NCBI GenBank assembly: GCA_021927905.1
Contig: BLLK01000022.1
Span: forward strand, 2,542,001 to 2,606,000
From: Chaetoceros tenuissimus
Lineage: Eukaryota; Bacillariophyta; Thalassiosirophyceae; Chaetocerotales; Chaetocerotaceae
Reading direction: 5' to 3'
DNA length: 64,000 bases
Position numbers and translations under genes: made by a program. Shown in pieces: positions 1 through 11,600 of the stretch; within the stretch, counting starts at the first letter, position 1; the number at the start of each line of letters is the position of its first letter. The notes beneath the pieces were generated by a model, which had not been told where the DNA came from, searched no databases, and was given only the letters and a program-made list of their open reading frames with translations.

Positions 1-600
1 TGATGATCCACCATATACAGAAGAAGAGGAAGCAAAGACGAAATTCTTCACTCCGAACTTGTGACTAAGTTCCATGAGGTTGGTAGTTCCACGAATGTTG
101 GAATGAATGTAGATATATGGATCCTGAATAGATGGACGTACTCCTGCTCTTGCAGCCATGTGGCAGACCCATTCTGGTCTCTCTTTCTCAAATACATCGA
201 GCATGAATGCTTCATCACAAATGTCTCCTTTGTAAATTGACAGGCGACCTTCTTGTCCCTCTACCATTTCCTCAAGAAGTTTCAAGTTTCCTTCCTTGAT
301 TTTTACATCATAGTAGTCGTTCATTTCATCCACGATTACGACATCGTCTCCTCTGTTCAAGAGGTATTCAGCGACATTGGATCCAATGAATCCAGCTCCT
401 CCGGTCACGAGTACCTTTTTGTATCCCACATGTGGTTCAACAGTAGGGTTGTGCTCTAGGAACTCATCATCCATGGAATTAAGACCAATAGTAGATACGC
501 TTCTTGCTACGGTTGGATTTGTGGAAGATTCAGAGTCAGAATCTCTTGAGGTATCAATGTCCTGAAGGGCAGGCATACTTGCAGATGGATGGAATTTCAT
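1..600 (-). CDS. NAD-dependent sugar-nucleotide epimerase, UDP-glucuronate 4-epimerase-like (partial, 3' end outside window)
   Basis: Reading the minus strand from the ATG at 600 gives 200 open codons up to the window edge, so only the N-terminal part is present. Residues 1-60 are a Ser/Asp-rich leader without obvious targeting features. They are followed by KKVLVTGGAGFIGSNVAEYL, the GxxGxxG NAD-binding Rossmann motif of extended short-chain dehydrogenases. An acidic end of strand 2 (VIVDEMNDYYD) follows, then GDICD, the HMAARAGVRPS stretch and the FASSSSVYG segment, where the catalytic Ser lies in this family. The NDYYD and AGVRPSIQDPYIYIHSNI spacing resembles UDP-glucuronate 4-epimerases (GAE), which make UDP-galacturonate for polysaccharides. 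A related 4-epimerase or decarboxylase is not excluded, because the YxxxK motif is beyond the edge. Confidence 0.85.
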   Translation of the reverse strand, partial: MKFHPSASMPALQDIDTSRDSDSESSTNPTVARSVSTIGLNSMDDEFLEHNPTVEPHVGYKKVLVTGGAGFIGSNVAEYLLNRGDDVVIVDEMNDYYDVKIKEGNLKLLEEMVEGQEGRLSIYKGDICDEAFMLDVFEKERPEWVCHMAARAGVRPSIQDPYIYIHSNIRGTTNLMELSHKFGVKNFVFASSSSVYGGSS

Positions 601-1815
601 TTTTGAATATTTTTTGTAAAGTTAATTTCGGCTTTTTAATGTTCAAGCTTTGGTCCCACCTAAAGTTGAGACAAAGGAAACACAAGTGAGTATATGATTT
701 GATGTCTAACAAGCAGTACCATGAAAAAAATTCTTCTGGGGTCAATCGTATTCAACTAGAATGCAATGTTTGACGTACCTTTCACCAAAGATAATCTAAA
801 GTTTGTGTAGGGAGGCGTTTTTCCTAATTTTGTTGAGGCTCTGTCGGAACTTATAATTTCCGAATCAGAACCAGACAGGTATTTATAAACTTTTCAGATA
901 GAGTCTGTAGAGAGCTTTGCTCTTGATGTTTTTCAAATTTGTGATTCAATGAATGCTGGAGGAACATATCATTTTCATTTTGGGTCCATGCTCGTGTGTT
1001 CAGTTTTTCTTAGCCGAAACCACCTCATTTCCAATTTGGCGCGTAATTGTGACATGCTTTTAATGGGATTGAACTCAATTTACTTAAGCCTTTGACTTCT
1101 ATTCTGAAAAGCGTTAAATTAACTGTCACTGTCTGCACTCTGATTGGTTACGCCATCCTCGTCATCGAATCTCTTCTTGACATCAAGGTTCGGAATGAAT
1201 CATCTATCCCTATCAGATCAGGAGCTGAGGTCTAGGGGGTCAATATCAATTGGAAATACCACCCCCATTCTCCCAATTGAGTCATAATGCGTTGTTCTAT
1301 GTAAGATCTCGTAGGTACGTACATCCAAAGTATTGAATACATCCACGATTTTGACGGTGGACGTGACAAGTGGAACACAAAAGAATTCCAATGCTTCTAC
1401 TTTCAAATTAGTTGATATCGAGCAAAGAATCATAGAATAAGTCATGACAAAGTTGCAAGTACTGGTAGTCGTAAATCCGGAAAAGTTGCACGGTTTATTG
1501 TTTTCATGAATTTCTCCCTCCAACTACCTTCCTCTATCACGAAACAAAACTACTTCCTCTCATGGATAGCTATGCACTTGTAGTACATCGTAGAACTTTC
1601 AAAACAATGCTGAAAATGTCAAATGTTTTGAAATTGAAAGTTACGAAAAGTTTCTACATCCACTAAACTGCAAAGATAACTGTGTATCACAATAGGAGCT
1701 AATATTCAATATTCTCTATTTCTTGCTACTTATTTTATCTATGAATATAATGTACTTTCAACTTTCAACTCCCGAAAAGTAATTTGCCGCCCCAAAGTTG
1801 AATTTTCTCCCAGAT
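601..1815. other. Intergenic, no gene supported
   Basis: This stretch is the 5' side of the epimerase gene and the 3' side of the DUF6824 gene. It holds only short unrelated open frames, the longest 101 codons on the minus strand at 1218-1523 with no recognisable motif. I see no RNA gene or repeat. Confidence 0.6.
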
Positions 1816-4134
1816 TTACTCCATCTCTTCCTTTTTCAATGTCCTTGGGGGAGTAAATTCATGGTCCCATCCCATTGGAGCAACAGGGGCATCTTCTCCA
1901 TGGGGAATCCCATAGCCGCCACCTCTGTATGCCATTTCTGCAGGATATGGATATCCATAACCCTTTTGTGGAGATGAAGGATAGTAGTCAGAAGGCATTT
2001 CACCTGTTGGCTGTCTTCTCTTTCTAGAAGGAGAAGGAGAAGCATAAGAAGGTGATGGCTGGTATGCGTATTGAGGATGAGCATAGTACTCGACAGGATA
2101 ACCAGGAGGTGGTCCATAATTGTAATATGGAGGTGGATGAGGATAGAAACCAAAAGGAGCTTCAGCATGGTACGGTAGAGCTTGTGTAGTAGAGCCACCA
2201 GCTCCAGAATCATCCTTGCCACTCTTCTTCTTACGAGAGCGAGACTTCTTCTTTCCATCCATTGTAGATCTAGCAGCACGAACATCTAATCCCTCACGTA
2301 ATGCTTGACTAGTCTTGGCCTCTGCTTTGTCATCACCGACTTCGTAGAAGCCACCATCTTTGTCATCCTTTCGAAGAAATCTTCCACCCCTCTTTCGAAT
2401 AATGAGAACAATAGTTCTTGCAATCAGTGGCTTTTCCTTGCGTCTGCAAAGAAGGTATGTTGGTTGGAATTCTTGTACTAGAGATCTGAACCTACGGTTA
2501 CCAATTTGAGTATTGGTTCCTCCACCTCTTCCACAAAGAACATCCTGTGCATTGATATCAGACTGTTGAGAACAAACTGGAACAGTACCAGCCGGAACAA
2601 TTGGTGTAGTTGGAGGATCCCTAATGTCAAAATCAACCTCTTTTGCTGACTGTGGCTCTGTCATTCCAGCTGCAATTGCTGCCTTAGCATTTGCACTTGC
2701 CTTTGCCTTACTAGGAGACCCATTCTTCGAAGTTGGAGGAGAATTGGGAGTCCCATCCATACGACCTCTACCAGGACTAACAACATTTTCATCTCCCATC
2801 AGTGGATGACCCTCTTGTGGATATTCACCAGATCTACCGTAAAACTCAGGCCCTTGTGGTGGATACATTGCATCTCTGTAATATTCCGGTCCATATCCAT
2901 CCTCATAGTATGCCTGATTGTAGGGTGGAGAATAGATTGCACGATTGTTGTAGCTATGGTCACTACCGGCACCATGTGGAGCTCCATGTCCCCTTCTTGC
3001 ACCACTAGGATAGGATGAAGCAGTACTGGAATCAGCATTAGCATTAGCGGCGTATCTTTGAGGCGAGCCTGGAGAAGGGTAAGATGGAGCTTTCGAAATT
3101 AGAGGAGGTCCACCTCTCATTCTCTTGGAACCACTTTCAGAGCCATCGAAAGATGCCGATGGGTATCCTCTTTCCATGTAATATCTACCATCATACCCCT
3201 CTTCTTCTCTGTCATCTTCAGCTCTTTGACGCTTTGATGGAGATTCCATTTCATGAGAATACCGAGGTCCATATGGATTTGGAGAGTATGGATAACGAAA
3301 TCCTTCAGGCATTCCACTTCGAGGAGCATTTGGAGGCATTTGAAATCCTTGCGGAGGATACATGTAGTAACCGTATGGTTGAGGGTAAGCACCAGCACGA
3401 CCATATGGAGAATCAGGCACTGTTGAAAATTGAAAGAAAAATTGTCAGTCAAGGTAAAGTTACAAACTAAATAATATGAAGACCAAGAGATCTGGCCAAT
3501 TCAATCAATAACAAGTAAAGTATATACAAAATCTTGATAACTTACCGCTCAAATCATAAGCTCCAGCCACTGGCGGTCCTCTCCGATGAGGAGGAGACTC
3601 GATTTCTGGAGGTGAAATAATAGACGCCTTTGCATTTGTCCTTTGAGTTCCATCCCTAGGAGGAGATGTATTATCTGCATCCTCTTCCGCAGCCGATGGA
3701 CCTGAACCTTCATATGCGCTTGGTTTAGGACGAAGAGGGTTCTCTTCTTTAGAAGGAGCTGCAAGCATCATGGTGTTCTTTTTCCTTGTATCTAAAAACT
3801 GTCTCGAAGGTGTTACTTTTGGACTGCTTCGAAAGAAAGGTGAGAGTGGAGCACTATCCAGAAAAGCGTGATCGTATTGAGGAGTAGCTGGAAAGGCTCT
3901 GTATTCGTGATGTTCTACTCTGTCAGTAGGACTGAGTGCAAATCCTCCTGAAGGTGTATGGGTTCCTTGACTAGGTGGGGAGCTTCGGTTGATGGAGAGC
4001 GCCTCTTGATCTTTCTTACTTTGTGTTGCTGCAGGTTTCTCTGTGGTCGAAGTTTGCCCTTTTCTCTCTTGAGTATCTGTGACAGGTGCGTTGTGATTAC
4101 TTTTGACTGATGTAGATGCGGTTTTACTGCTCAT
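1816..4134 (-). CDS. DUF6824 domain protein, Tyr/Pro/Gly-rich, probable nuclear regulator
   Basis: Two exons are joined here: 4134-3546 and 3419-1816, with a 126-bp GTAAGT...AG intron (3545-3420). The join keeps frame (DLS-V-PDS) and gives about 730 residues. The N-terminal exon is Ser/Pro-rich and disordered. The second exon has long Tyr/Pro/Gly-rich stretches around one folded domain that begins DVLCGRGGGTNTQIGNRRFR and runs through ARTIVLIIRKRGGRFLRKDD to KTSQALREG. That signature (LCGRGGGTN, hIGN, GGRFL, KtSQALREG) is the DUF6824 domain, expanded in diatoms and of unknown biochemical function. A basic KKKSRSRKKKSGK patch after the domain could be a nuclear localisation signal. Many DUF6824 proteins are treated as putative DNA-binding regulators, but nothing here proves that. 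Confidence 0.85.
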
Positions 4135-5189
4135 ATTCTATCGAGAACAGTGATTATTGTTGTCCAATATATGGAAGTATAGAATGTGACAGATATGTGT
4201 TCGTTCAGTCCCTATCGCTGTAGTATACACTTATCTTCTGTTTCAATTTATTCTTCTCAGTGAAACGGAATTTGAAATTGATTGTGTTGCAATTGTGTTG
4301 AATCAATCGTGAAGAGTGGTCTGTAATAAGAACGGACAAGTGTTCTTTCTTTGAACAAGATTGATGCCGCTCCACTCAACCTCCATAATTGCTGATTTTT
4401 GACCTTCACGGTGCACCTGGGTTCGCAGTTATTTTTTTTGGAGTCTCATTATTTGTCTCATATTTGTCTATTTTGGACTCTATTGGACATTTTGACACCT
4501 ATCAATCTTTTTTCAAGCCAATCAAGATTTAGTCCGTTTCAAAGAAAAAATTCATGACCAATTACAAGAACAACTTCGAAAGACTTGGAGTCTGGTAAAA
4601 GTTCAAATTAAATATGCGGTGCACTTTCACCTCACCATCCATCTTTTGAATGCACCTTTGAATCTGACCACTATAGCATGTAAAGTTCAATTTTTATTAC
4701 GAAAAACAAGGAATTTCATAGACACAGGGACAGGAGAAAGGAAAGATAAATAGTTTCAATGAGTGGTGAACGCTACACCTACAATACATCAGTATCAGTA
4801 CTATATTCCTACTTTGTACAAAACTACTTTCTCAATACTCCTATACAATGATATATCATAGATGGTATGGATCTCGATAAGATGATTTCAATCTTCCATA
4901 ACATCAATTGAAGATTTTCCAATGTTGCCTACGAAATGAGAAATAATAGTTGTTTCACAAACCCATCCTTGTTTTACTCATTACCATGATTTTCCTACTC
5001 GGAGATAGAATTCCATGTTTTACATTGTAGTTGCATTGATTTTTCATGTAGTAGTGGTAGATAAATTTTATATTTCAACATTGCCTTAGTAAATTAGCTC
5101 TTTGTAAATAGTTGTACAGAATGAAATGGTTTGAAAGTCATTGTTTGATACCATTCCGTTACTTTCTTCTCTCCCTTGTGTTGTATTAT
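4135..5189. other. Intergenic, no gene supported
   Basis: About 1.05 kb between the DUF6824 start codon and the stop codon of the RNA-binding protein gene. It is AT-rich with no open frame of note, no tRNA and no repeat that I can see. The part next to 4134 is presumably the DUF6824 promoter. Confidence 0.6.
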
Positions 5190-7729
5190 TTAATAACGAT
5201 TGTCGTATCCACCTCCACGATCTTCGTATCCTCCTCCTTGGCCACCGCCATATCCTCCTCCACCTATTTGTTTATTGAAAGTAAAATTAGCATAATCGTG
5301 TAAAAAGAAATGAGAAAATGATACAAATCAAACAAAGAATTCATTCCAATGGTCAATATCCATTCAGTATTTTGCGGAGCATTGTAATTTTGAGGGAAAG
5401 GGAGGACGTTCTCTTGATAGTTTACGTATTCTTCCTTGCAGAATTCTCGAAGAGGGCATAGACCATTGGACCAAACAGACTCGAATCCGTACGACGACAA
5501 CGTACAACTCACATCATAGTAATGACGCTTCAAGCCAGCTGTCCGAACTAGAAAGCGCTGAAAAGAAACTGCTCCTGGTGGAGACAAACATCTTGGTACT
5601 CGAAACTTCCACAAATGATTATTCTCCCATCGCTACAGACACTCCTAATGGTTGCATTCCAAACCAAGCATTGCCGCTTCAAGCATTGTTGACTCCTCTT
5701 GCTATGCGATGTAAGAGTATCATCTGAACTCCATCGTCACATACATTATTCCTTTCATGGAACAGCATTGAGAACCCAAGCAAACTTCTCGTATTTCCAG
5801 GAACAACGCAAATTGTCGCAATCGCTCAACCTTCAACTTCATAGCAACAGAGACCGCATTGAAACCGTCATGTGAACACAACTCTTCAAACTCGTTTCAT
5901 TCAGCACCACGAAAACAAAGAGCTTCATCTACCAAGAAAACTATGAAAGCAGTCTTCAATCTTGTAGCTTGACCATCGCAGAAACCTCTGAAATATCAAT
6001 TCACTGATCGAATAGACGACACAAATGACATCCATTTCAAAGAAGAAGATAGTGGGATCACTATCTATCTAGTAAGTACTACCTCGACTCAGCCTTCACA
6101 AAGTACTTCTTTTAGCACAAGCACATAGCTTCCTCAAATCTTGAAAGAAAGAATCACTAATCATACATCCATACAATTGTAATTCTTGTCGAAAAGACAC
6201 TCCGTATCGATTCTCCGAAGCAATCAAAAACCGTAGAAAGAAAGAACTTGGCTACAACCCTCTACTGCCACGACAATACTCCGCAAGGATACTTCACATT
6301 CGCATCATGACACCAATCTACATTCAACTCAAATCATTTATACACAAACGACGACTTTCACACAAATGGTACAACACATGCTTTAATGTTCTTGTTCAAC
6401 TCTTTTATCTCTTTCAAAACTTACCACCGTAGCCCCCTTGCTGATCATTGTATCCCCCGCGGCCTCCGTACCCGCCACTATCATTTCCACCATATCCACC
6501 ACTACGATCATTGTATGAATTGTATCCACCACCACGGTTTCCACCTCCGTAGCCTCCTCCTCCTCCTCCTCCTCCATATCCACGGTCATTGTATCCACCA
6601 TCATTTCCTCCTCCGTATCCACCGCGATCATAACCTCCACGTCCGCCACCATAGCCGCCTCTTCCTCCTCCTCCTCCGTAGCCTAGAAAAAAGAAAAATG
6701 ATGATGAGTTATTTGGCATTCTCGAAGGTAATGGTTGAAGAGAAGCAGGGGAAATATCTGTGTTCAAATGAGCAATCAACATGACTAAAAGTGTCATACA
6801 TTCATCATTATCAACAGATATGTTGTTTCCATTGCTTCAACACCTCTACACATGAAAAAGAAGTATAATTCTTACCACCACCGTAGCCTTTGTCGTTGTA
6901 TCCACCACCATAATCGTTTCCTCCATATCCACCGCCGTAGCCGCCGCCATATCCGCCACCGCGATCATTGTATCCTCCTCTTCCGCCTCCCATACCCTTT
7001 GGCTGAGCCTCGTTGACCTTGAGTGTACGTCCATCAACCTCACATCCATTCATAGCCATACAAGCCTTCTCAGCATCAGCAGCTTTCATGGTAACAAAAG
7101 CGAACCCTCTAACCTTTCCAGATTCACGATCGGTAGGTAAAAAGCAGTCAACGACTTCTCCATATTTCTCGAATTGACCTCTTACAACCTCATCAGTGGT
7201 ATCAAAAGACAAGTTTCCAACATAAAGCTTGACATTTTCTGCTCCACTAGAGTTGAATCCCCCTCTTCCACCAGGACCTCCAGGACCCTCTCCACGTGGT
7301 CTAGATTCATTTACACGAATAGTTCTCTGGTCAAGTTGAGACTGATCCATCTTTTCAATAGCAGTTTCAGCAGCTTGACGGTCAGCAAATGAAACGAAAC
7401 CGAATCCACGAAGACGACCGGAGTTGCGATCTTTAGGAAGGAACACGTCTGTTACAGTTCCGAATTCTCCAAATACTTGGCGGAGTCTTTCCTCATCAGT
7501 TCCTATTAGAGTATAGATGTGAGTAAATCTTTTATATTTTCCTATAAAATGTATAAAATAAGAACGTACCGTAATCGAGGTTACCAACGTAAAGCTTCAC
7601 TTCTTCTCCTCCATCTCCGTGGTTGTCCGCTGGAGCTCCTCCTTGGTAATCATCAGCTGGAGGTGCAGAGTCTGCTGGAGCATCAGTATCTCTTGCTGGA
7701 GAACGGGAACGAGAACGAGTTTCAGACAT
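5190..7729 (-). CDS. Glycine-rich RNA-binding protein with two RRM domains
   Basis: Four exons fit by splice signal and phase: 7729-7570, 7502-6876, 6682-6425 and 5263-5190, giving about 372 residues. An alternative ATG three codons upstream (7738) is possible. RRM1 carries [11 protein letters not shown] (RNP2, split by intron 1) and [11 protein letters not shown] (RNP1). RRM2 carries [11 protein letters not shown] and [11 protein letters not shown]. Both cores are intact. The C-terminal third is RGG/GGY repeats ([14 protein letters not shown] type) ending DNRY. The N-terminus is [12 protein letters not shown], a short SR stretch. Proteins of this build bind single-stranded RNA and act in splicing, mRNA stability or cold response. 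Introns are 67, 193 and 1,161 bp. If intron 3 is retained, the protein ends GGKF shortly after 6425, so the last 24 residues may be optional. Confidence 0.85.
5264..6424 (-). other. Exceptionally long intron (1,161 bp) in the RNA-binding protein gene
   Basis: Donor GTAAGT at 6424 and an acceptor AG ending at 5264 join two glycine-rich coding pieces in matching phase (G|GT = Gly). Nearly every other inferred coding intron in the window is under 230 bp. The interior has no intact gene. One 116-codon minus-strand frame (5614-5264) and a few stop-broken plus-strand frames look like decayed sequence, which suggests an old insertion. I recognise no transposon ends or snoRNA boxes. Confidence 0.6.
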
Positions 7730-8189
7730 GTTGTTCAATGTTTCAATGAACTAATGAGGTCATTCATTGGATCTTCGATTGCTTCTTGGATCTTGGAGGT
7801 ATTTTTCGTTTGGGAAGCTACGATACAAAGGTTACCAGGCAGCTGTCAGCCAAGCAGCTTTGCACTTGAGGCTTTGTAGATACGCAGGACAGACGTACGC
7901 GCGAAAATATGTTTAGGCCATTTCCTTGACACCTTTTCCCCCCATTTTTGGGGCTGGAATGGGAAATAAAAACAAATTTTGGAACAAAAAATGGAAAAGA
8001 AGAGAAAGCGATGATCGATGATCGATGATCGATGATCGATGATCGATGATCGATGAGATGCGATAATAGAATATTCAATAGAGAATAGAAGAAACACTTA
8101 CTAACAACTTTACTTACAAGTTGAAGGACTGATTTAGCAACAGTGTCTTCCTATAATAACCATCAAAGCGTAAAGAAAACTATTTCAAA
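7730..8189. promoter_or_regulatory. Shared divergent promoter region
   Basis: The RNA-binding protein gene runs left from 7729 and the dsRBD-like gene runs right from 8190, so these 460 bases must hold both promoters. The only distinctive content is the 7-bp tandem repeat at 8009-8056. Core promoter elements could not be assigned. Confidence 0.5.
8009..8056. repeat. 7-bp tandem repeat (CGATGAT)n
   Basis: Six perfect copies of CGATGAT run from 8009 to 8050, followed by a partial copy to 8056. The repeat lies between two divergent start codons. It contains overlapping ATCGAT palindromes. Confidence 0.95.
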
Positions 8190-9237
8190 ATGGGAAGAAA
8201 AAAGAGATCAGCAAATGCAATGAATCAGCAGCAAGCTTTCCCTCCTCCTCCTGGAACAGGATATCCACCAAATGTATACCAACAACATGTACCCATGCCA
8301 GGCTACCCAGGAGTGCCTCCGCCAGCCTTTAATCCTTATGGAATGCCACCACCGCCTGTTCCACCGCCAATTCCTTCTCAACCAAACAAGAAGGCAAAGA
8401 AAATTGAATCTTTCCTAGTCAAAAAGTATCGTCCCTCCAAGCACTTTAGATGCATCGAGGCTTTTCAACGCTACACTAAAAATCATCGCATGACTGATGC
8501 ATCATTTACCCAAATTGATCCGCCGAATAGAGGAGCTACTGCGGATAAAAAATTCGTTTACTGTACTAGAATCGGAGGATCGGATCTGAGTTGGGGAAGA
8601 GGTGTGACGAGGGATATTGCGATTGATAATGCTTGTCGAGCTGCTTTTGCATTAGTTGCTGCTCATGGTTATACTGACTTTGATACCAATGAGGATTGTT
8701 TGACAGTTGGTAAGTGGAAACTTGATTTGCAGAAATTTGGTATTACAATCACATCCATCTAATTTTACTCCATGTTTTTTAGAACCCATGACTTTGTATC
8801 AAGAAGCACCTGTACCAGTGCCTTTGCCACCCCCGCCACAAGGAGTGGGAATTCCTGGTGTTCCACCTCCTATGCCTCCAGTTGCACCTCCTGTTTCTGT
8901 AGCACCAGCTTTGATTCCTCAAGCAAAGGTCCTTAGTGATACAGTTGCTGTTCCAAGTGCAGTTGGTGGTGCAGTTGAGTCTTTTGTTGCAAATGATGCC
9001 AAACCTGCTGCCACGGCACCAATTTCATTGTCTCTGGATGGAAAGAAAAATGAAGCTGCGAATCCTTCGGACTTTTCTAAAAAGATCAAGGGTGGTTTGA
9101 CACTGTTGTACGATGCTGAAAAGGATGGTGAGATCTTGACTATGGAGATGAGACGCGCCAAGCTAAGTAAATATGCCGATTCGATGAAAAAGTGGAAGGA
9201 AACAAATGCCACAACCCCAACAGTAGCTACAAATTAG
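8190..9237 (+). CDS. Proline-rich protein with a dsRNA-binding-like domain
   Basis: Two exons, 8190-8709 and 8783-9237, flank a 73-bp GTAAGT...AG intron and join in frame (VG-E-PMT) to give 324 residues. Residues 1-70 are basic, then Pro-rich (PPPPVPPPIPSQP). Residues 85-175 hold a region ending CTRIGGSDLSWGRG and DIAIDNACRAAFALVAAHGY, which has the beta-strand then Ala-rich helix pattern of a double-stranded RNA-binding motif. The match is by pattern only. A second Pro-rich linker follows, then a C-terminal helical segment around GGLTLLYDAEKDGEILTMEM. The build suggests an RNA-associated adaptor, but the specific role is unknown. Confidence 0.7.
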
Positions 9238-9770
9238 AGCCTTTGGTTTGGTCGGTAAACATGGGTAAGCAGAAGAGAATTGGACATTTAACATGTATTC
9301 CATTATTTGGTTGTTTTGTGATATTACTACAAGCTGTCATAAAAACACTTTTAGCCAAAGACGAAGCTGAATTTTTTGCTGAACAAGATTCATGGTCGGT
9401 TATGAAGATTTATATTGTAATAGTGATTAACAAGAAAGGTAACGTTTTTAATTAGGTGAGAAGTATCAAAGTCTACAATTTGGAACAGTTCATAATAACA
9501 AGTACTTTTTTGAGAAGTAACCTTTGAATATCCTGAGTCTTTCTTCACTGTGTGTGTTTTCATTGGTACTTGAAACATAAAATACTCAATATCATGAGTC
9601 TTCGTATTTTGTTTCGAAAACTGACAGTATTGGATTTGTTGATTATACCATTAACCACACATCTCAGTTAGTGATTTGCAATCCCACCTTTCGTCTGAAG
9701 TGTAAATCACTACTCTAAACTAAAAACAGTAGTTACTGCATTTGACATATCAGCTTAGCTTACTACTAGT
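9238..9770. other. Intergenic between convergent genes
   Basis: This 533-bp stretch lies between the 3' ends of the dsRBD-like gene and IBA57. Nothing beyond short chance open frames is visible. Confidence 0.6.
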
Positions 9771-11216
9771 TTAATCTTTCTTTTCTAGTTCTTTTCCACT
9801 TTTCCTATCAACATCTGGCCACCAGATTGGAATGTATGGAAGATATCTGTACTCATTCACACTATCGCCGATTTGAATCTTGTTTGTCATACTAAATTTA
9901 GACTTGTCGCTTTCCAACAAACCAACTTCGTCTAATCTCATTTGAGCTAGTAGGACACTTGTTCCACTTGCAGGCGATGAAATGACTTGACCAATAGTCT
10001 TTCCATCCTTTTTATCTATAATCTTTGCACCAGGCTTAGCATGTTCTTCGAGGTCTTCACATATTTGATCACTTAACTTTCGCAATTCATCCATTCGCTT
10101 CTTTTCCTCTTCCGATGGCTCAAAACTTTCACCCACCTGTCCATCTTCGGAAGACGGAACATTCGGTAATGCAAGGTTTCCACTGAGCATTGCCATCATA
10201 CCTCCTATTGCTGGTGCCGAAATCTTTGGTAAGGCAGGTGGAACTTCGCCTTCAATGTCAATGATGCCACTGAATTCATGATCACCATCTTGAAGCTTCT
10301 GTAAACCTGCCTCTTGTAGTTTATGAGCAATAATCCATGGCCTAGGAATTTCAGTATTGGTATCTACAATCATGATTGGCATGACACGCTTGCGAATGGT
10401 TCCAATGTGTTGTGATCTTGCAGTAAGTTCTTGACCAATATAACAACCCTTTTGAAACGAAACCGCATTTAAAAATTCTTGGTTTGTTTCCAAGGCAGTC
10501 TTGCCTTGAATCTCCTTTCCTTCTGCCACCCCAGCCAATTTACGAATAACGTCATAAGATCCATTCGCTTCAGGAAAGAAATTTTTCATCATATTTCCAA
10601 AAACTTCTTTGCGATCATCTCTTGTAACCATTGAATTTGGACCAGGAGTCTCAGTTGTAGACAATACTCTCAAACCTAAAGATGGATGACGAGGATCCAA
10701 AGCTGCAGTATATCCAGGTGGAGTCCCCTCTGCATTCAAAGTTCCATAGATACAGTGTACTGAAACGTCTTCACTTTTATCATCTATTTTCACTTTTGTT
10801 CTTCGTAACTTGAACTTTTGTAAATGTTGCAATAATTCATCTGCTGTATCATTTGGCACATCAATCAAGTATTCCAATTCATCCTTTTCTTCTTCATTGG
10901 TTTTCTTCCATAAAATTGCATCTGTCAAAATTCTGCCTTTTTGATCTAGAAATACGGTAGAGCGACACTTTGAAGTAAAATTTATAGGTGGCAAAGTCTC
11001 TGAATCTTCTTCCATGGAAATATCATGCTGTGTTCTGGGTGCCTTTGGTTCAGAAAGCAAGTCAGATGTTACAAGTCCTTGCAAATATTTGGTTGCATTC
11101 TCAGCCTTGCCTTTTACAGATAGGATACGGCGATGATTCTTTTGGAAACTTTCATGTCCCCTTCCCCATAGCTTTCCATATCTTAATGCTGCTGATGCAA
11201 GAGATGATTTCGACAT
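9771..11216 (-). CDS. IBA57: IBA57-like iron-sulfur cluster assembly factor (YgfZ/GcvT family)
   Basis: A single exon of 481 residues starts at the ATG at 11216. The diagnostic YgfZ/IBA57 motif is KGCYIGQELTAR, with its conserved Cys, preceded by ETNQEFLNAVSFQ. Upstream elements typical of the folate-binding GcvT-like fold are FLDQKGRILTDAILWK and LEYLIDVP. The C-terminal part, with IGQVISSPASGTSVLLAQMR, matches the beta-barrel domain. IBA57 works with ISCA proteins in mitochondria to mature [4Fe-4S] proteins such as aconitase and radical-SAM enzymes. The N-terminus (SSLASAALRYGKLWGRG) is basic and hydroxylated and could be a mitochondrial presequence. An acidic insert near residues 360-400 makes the protein longer than typical 300-360-residue homologues. 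Confidence 0.9.
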   Translation of the reverse strand: MSKSSLASAALRYGKLWGRGHESFQKNHRRILSVKGKAENATKYLQGLVTSDLLSEPKAPRTQHDISMEEDSETLPPINFTSKCRSTVFLDQKGRILTDAILWKKTNEEEKDELEYLIDVPNDTADELLQHLQKFKLRRTKVKIDDKSEDVSVHCIYGTLNAEGTPPGYTAALDPRHPSLGLRVLSTTETPGPNSMVTRDDRKEVFGNMMKNFFPEANGSYDVIRKLAGVAEGKEIQGKTALETNQEFLNAVSFQKGCYIGQELTARSQHIGTIRKRVMPIMIVDTNTEIPRPWIIAHKLQEAGLQKLQDGDHEFSGIIDIEGEVPPALPKISAPAIGGMMAMLSGNLALPNVPSSEDGQVGESFEPSEEEKKRMDELRKLSDQICEDLEEHAKPGAKIIDKKDGKTIGQVISSPASGTSVLLAQMRLDEVGLLESDKSKFSMTNKIQIGDSVNEYRYLPYIPIWWPDVDRKSGKELEKKD

Positions 11217-11600
11217 TGTTTGGTGTTATGTGAAGCAATACATCCAATTAAAAGATTATAGGATGTTACAAAAAAGAGAAGAAAAAATGAACAAAGAAGA
11301 CTATCGAGATCCACAAATTTAATGTGGCTACAAGGAAGGATTGTGGCACGGCGGCAGTTAATCGACTTCTGACAGTTTTCTTCTCTTGGGTTGGACCCAA
11401 CGCCTACAAATGATTGCGAGAGATTGAGAGGTGCGGTATGTTGACAAAAGAAGAAGCCTTCGCATGAACAGTTCTCTGATACATGACCACAAATATATAA
11501 AGCATACTCTTTCAATTTTAATTGCATTAAACTCTTTTGGCTGTAGCGAGTAGAGAGGTGCGATGGATTCATAGGAGCTCCCAATTTGAAGCGCTGAATA
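11217..11600. promoter_or_regulatory. Divergent promoter region, IBA57 / cyclin-like gene
   Basis: The 384 bases lie between two start codons that point away from each other. Minus-strand open frames here are not credible genes. No specific element was identified. Confidence 0.45.

Noticed and set aside
1218-1523. 101-codon minus-strand open frame in an intergenic region
   Set aside because: No motif, no supporting splice pattern, and composition like the surrounding non-coding DNA.
6386-6784. His-rich plus-strand frame
   Set aside because: Antisense of the glycine-rich GGY repeats in the RNA-binding protein gene.
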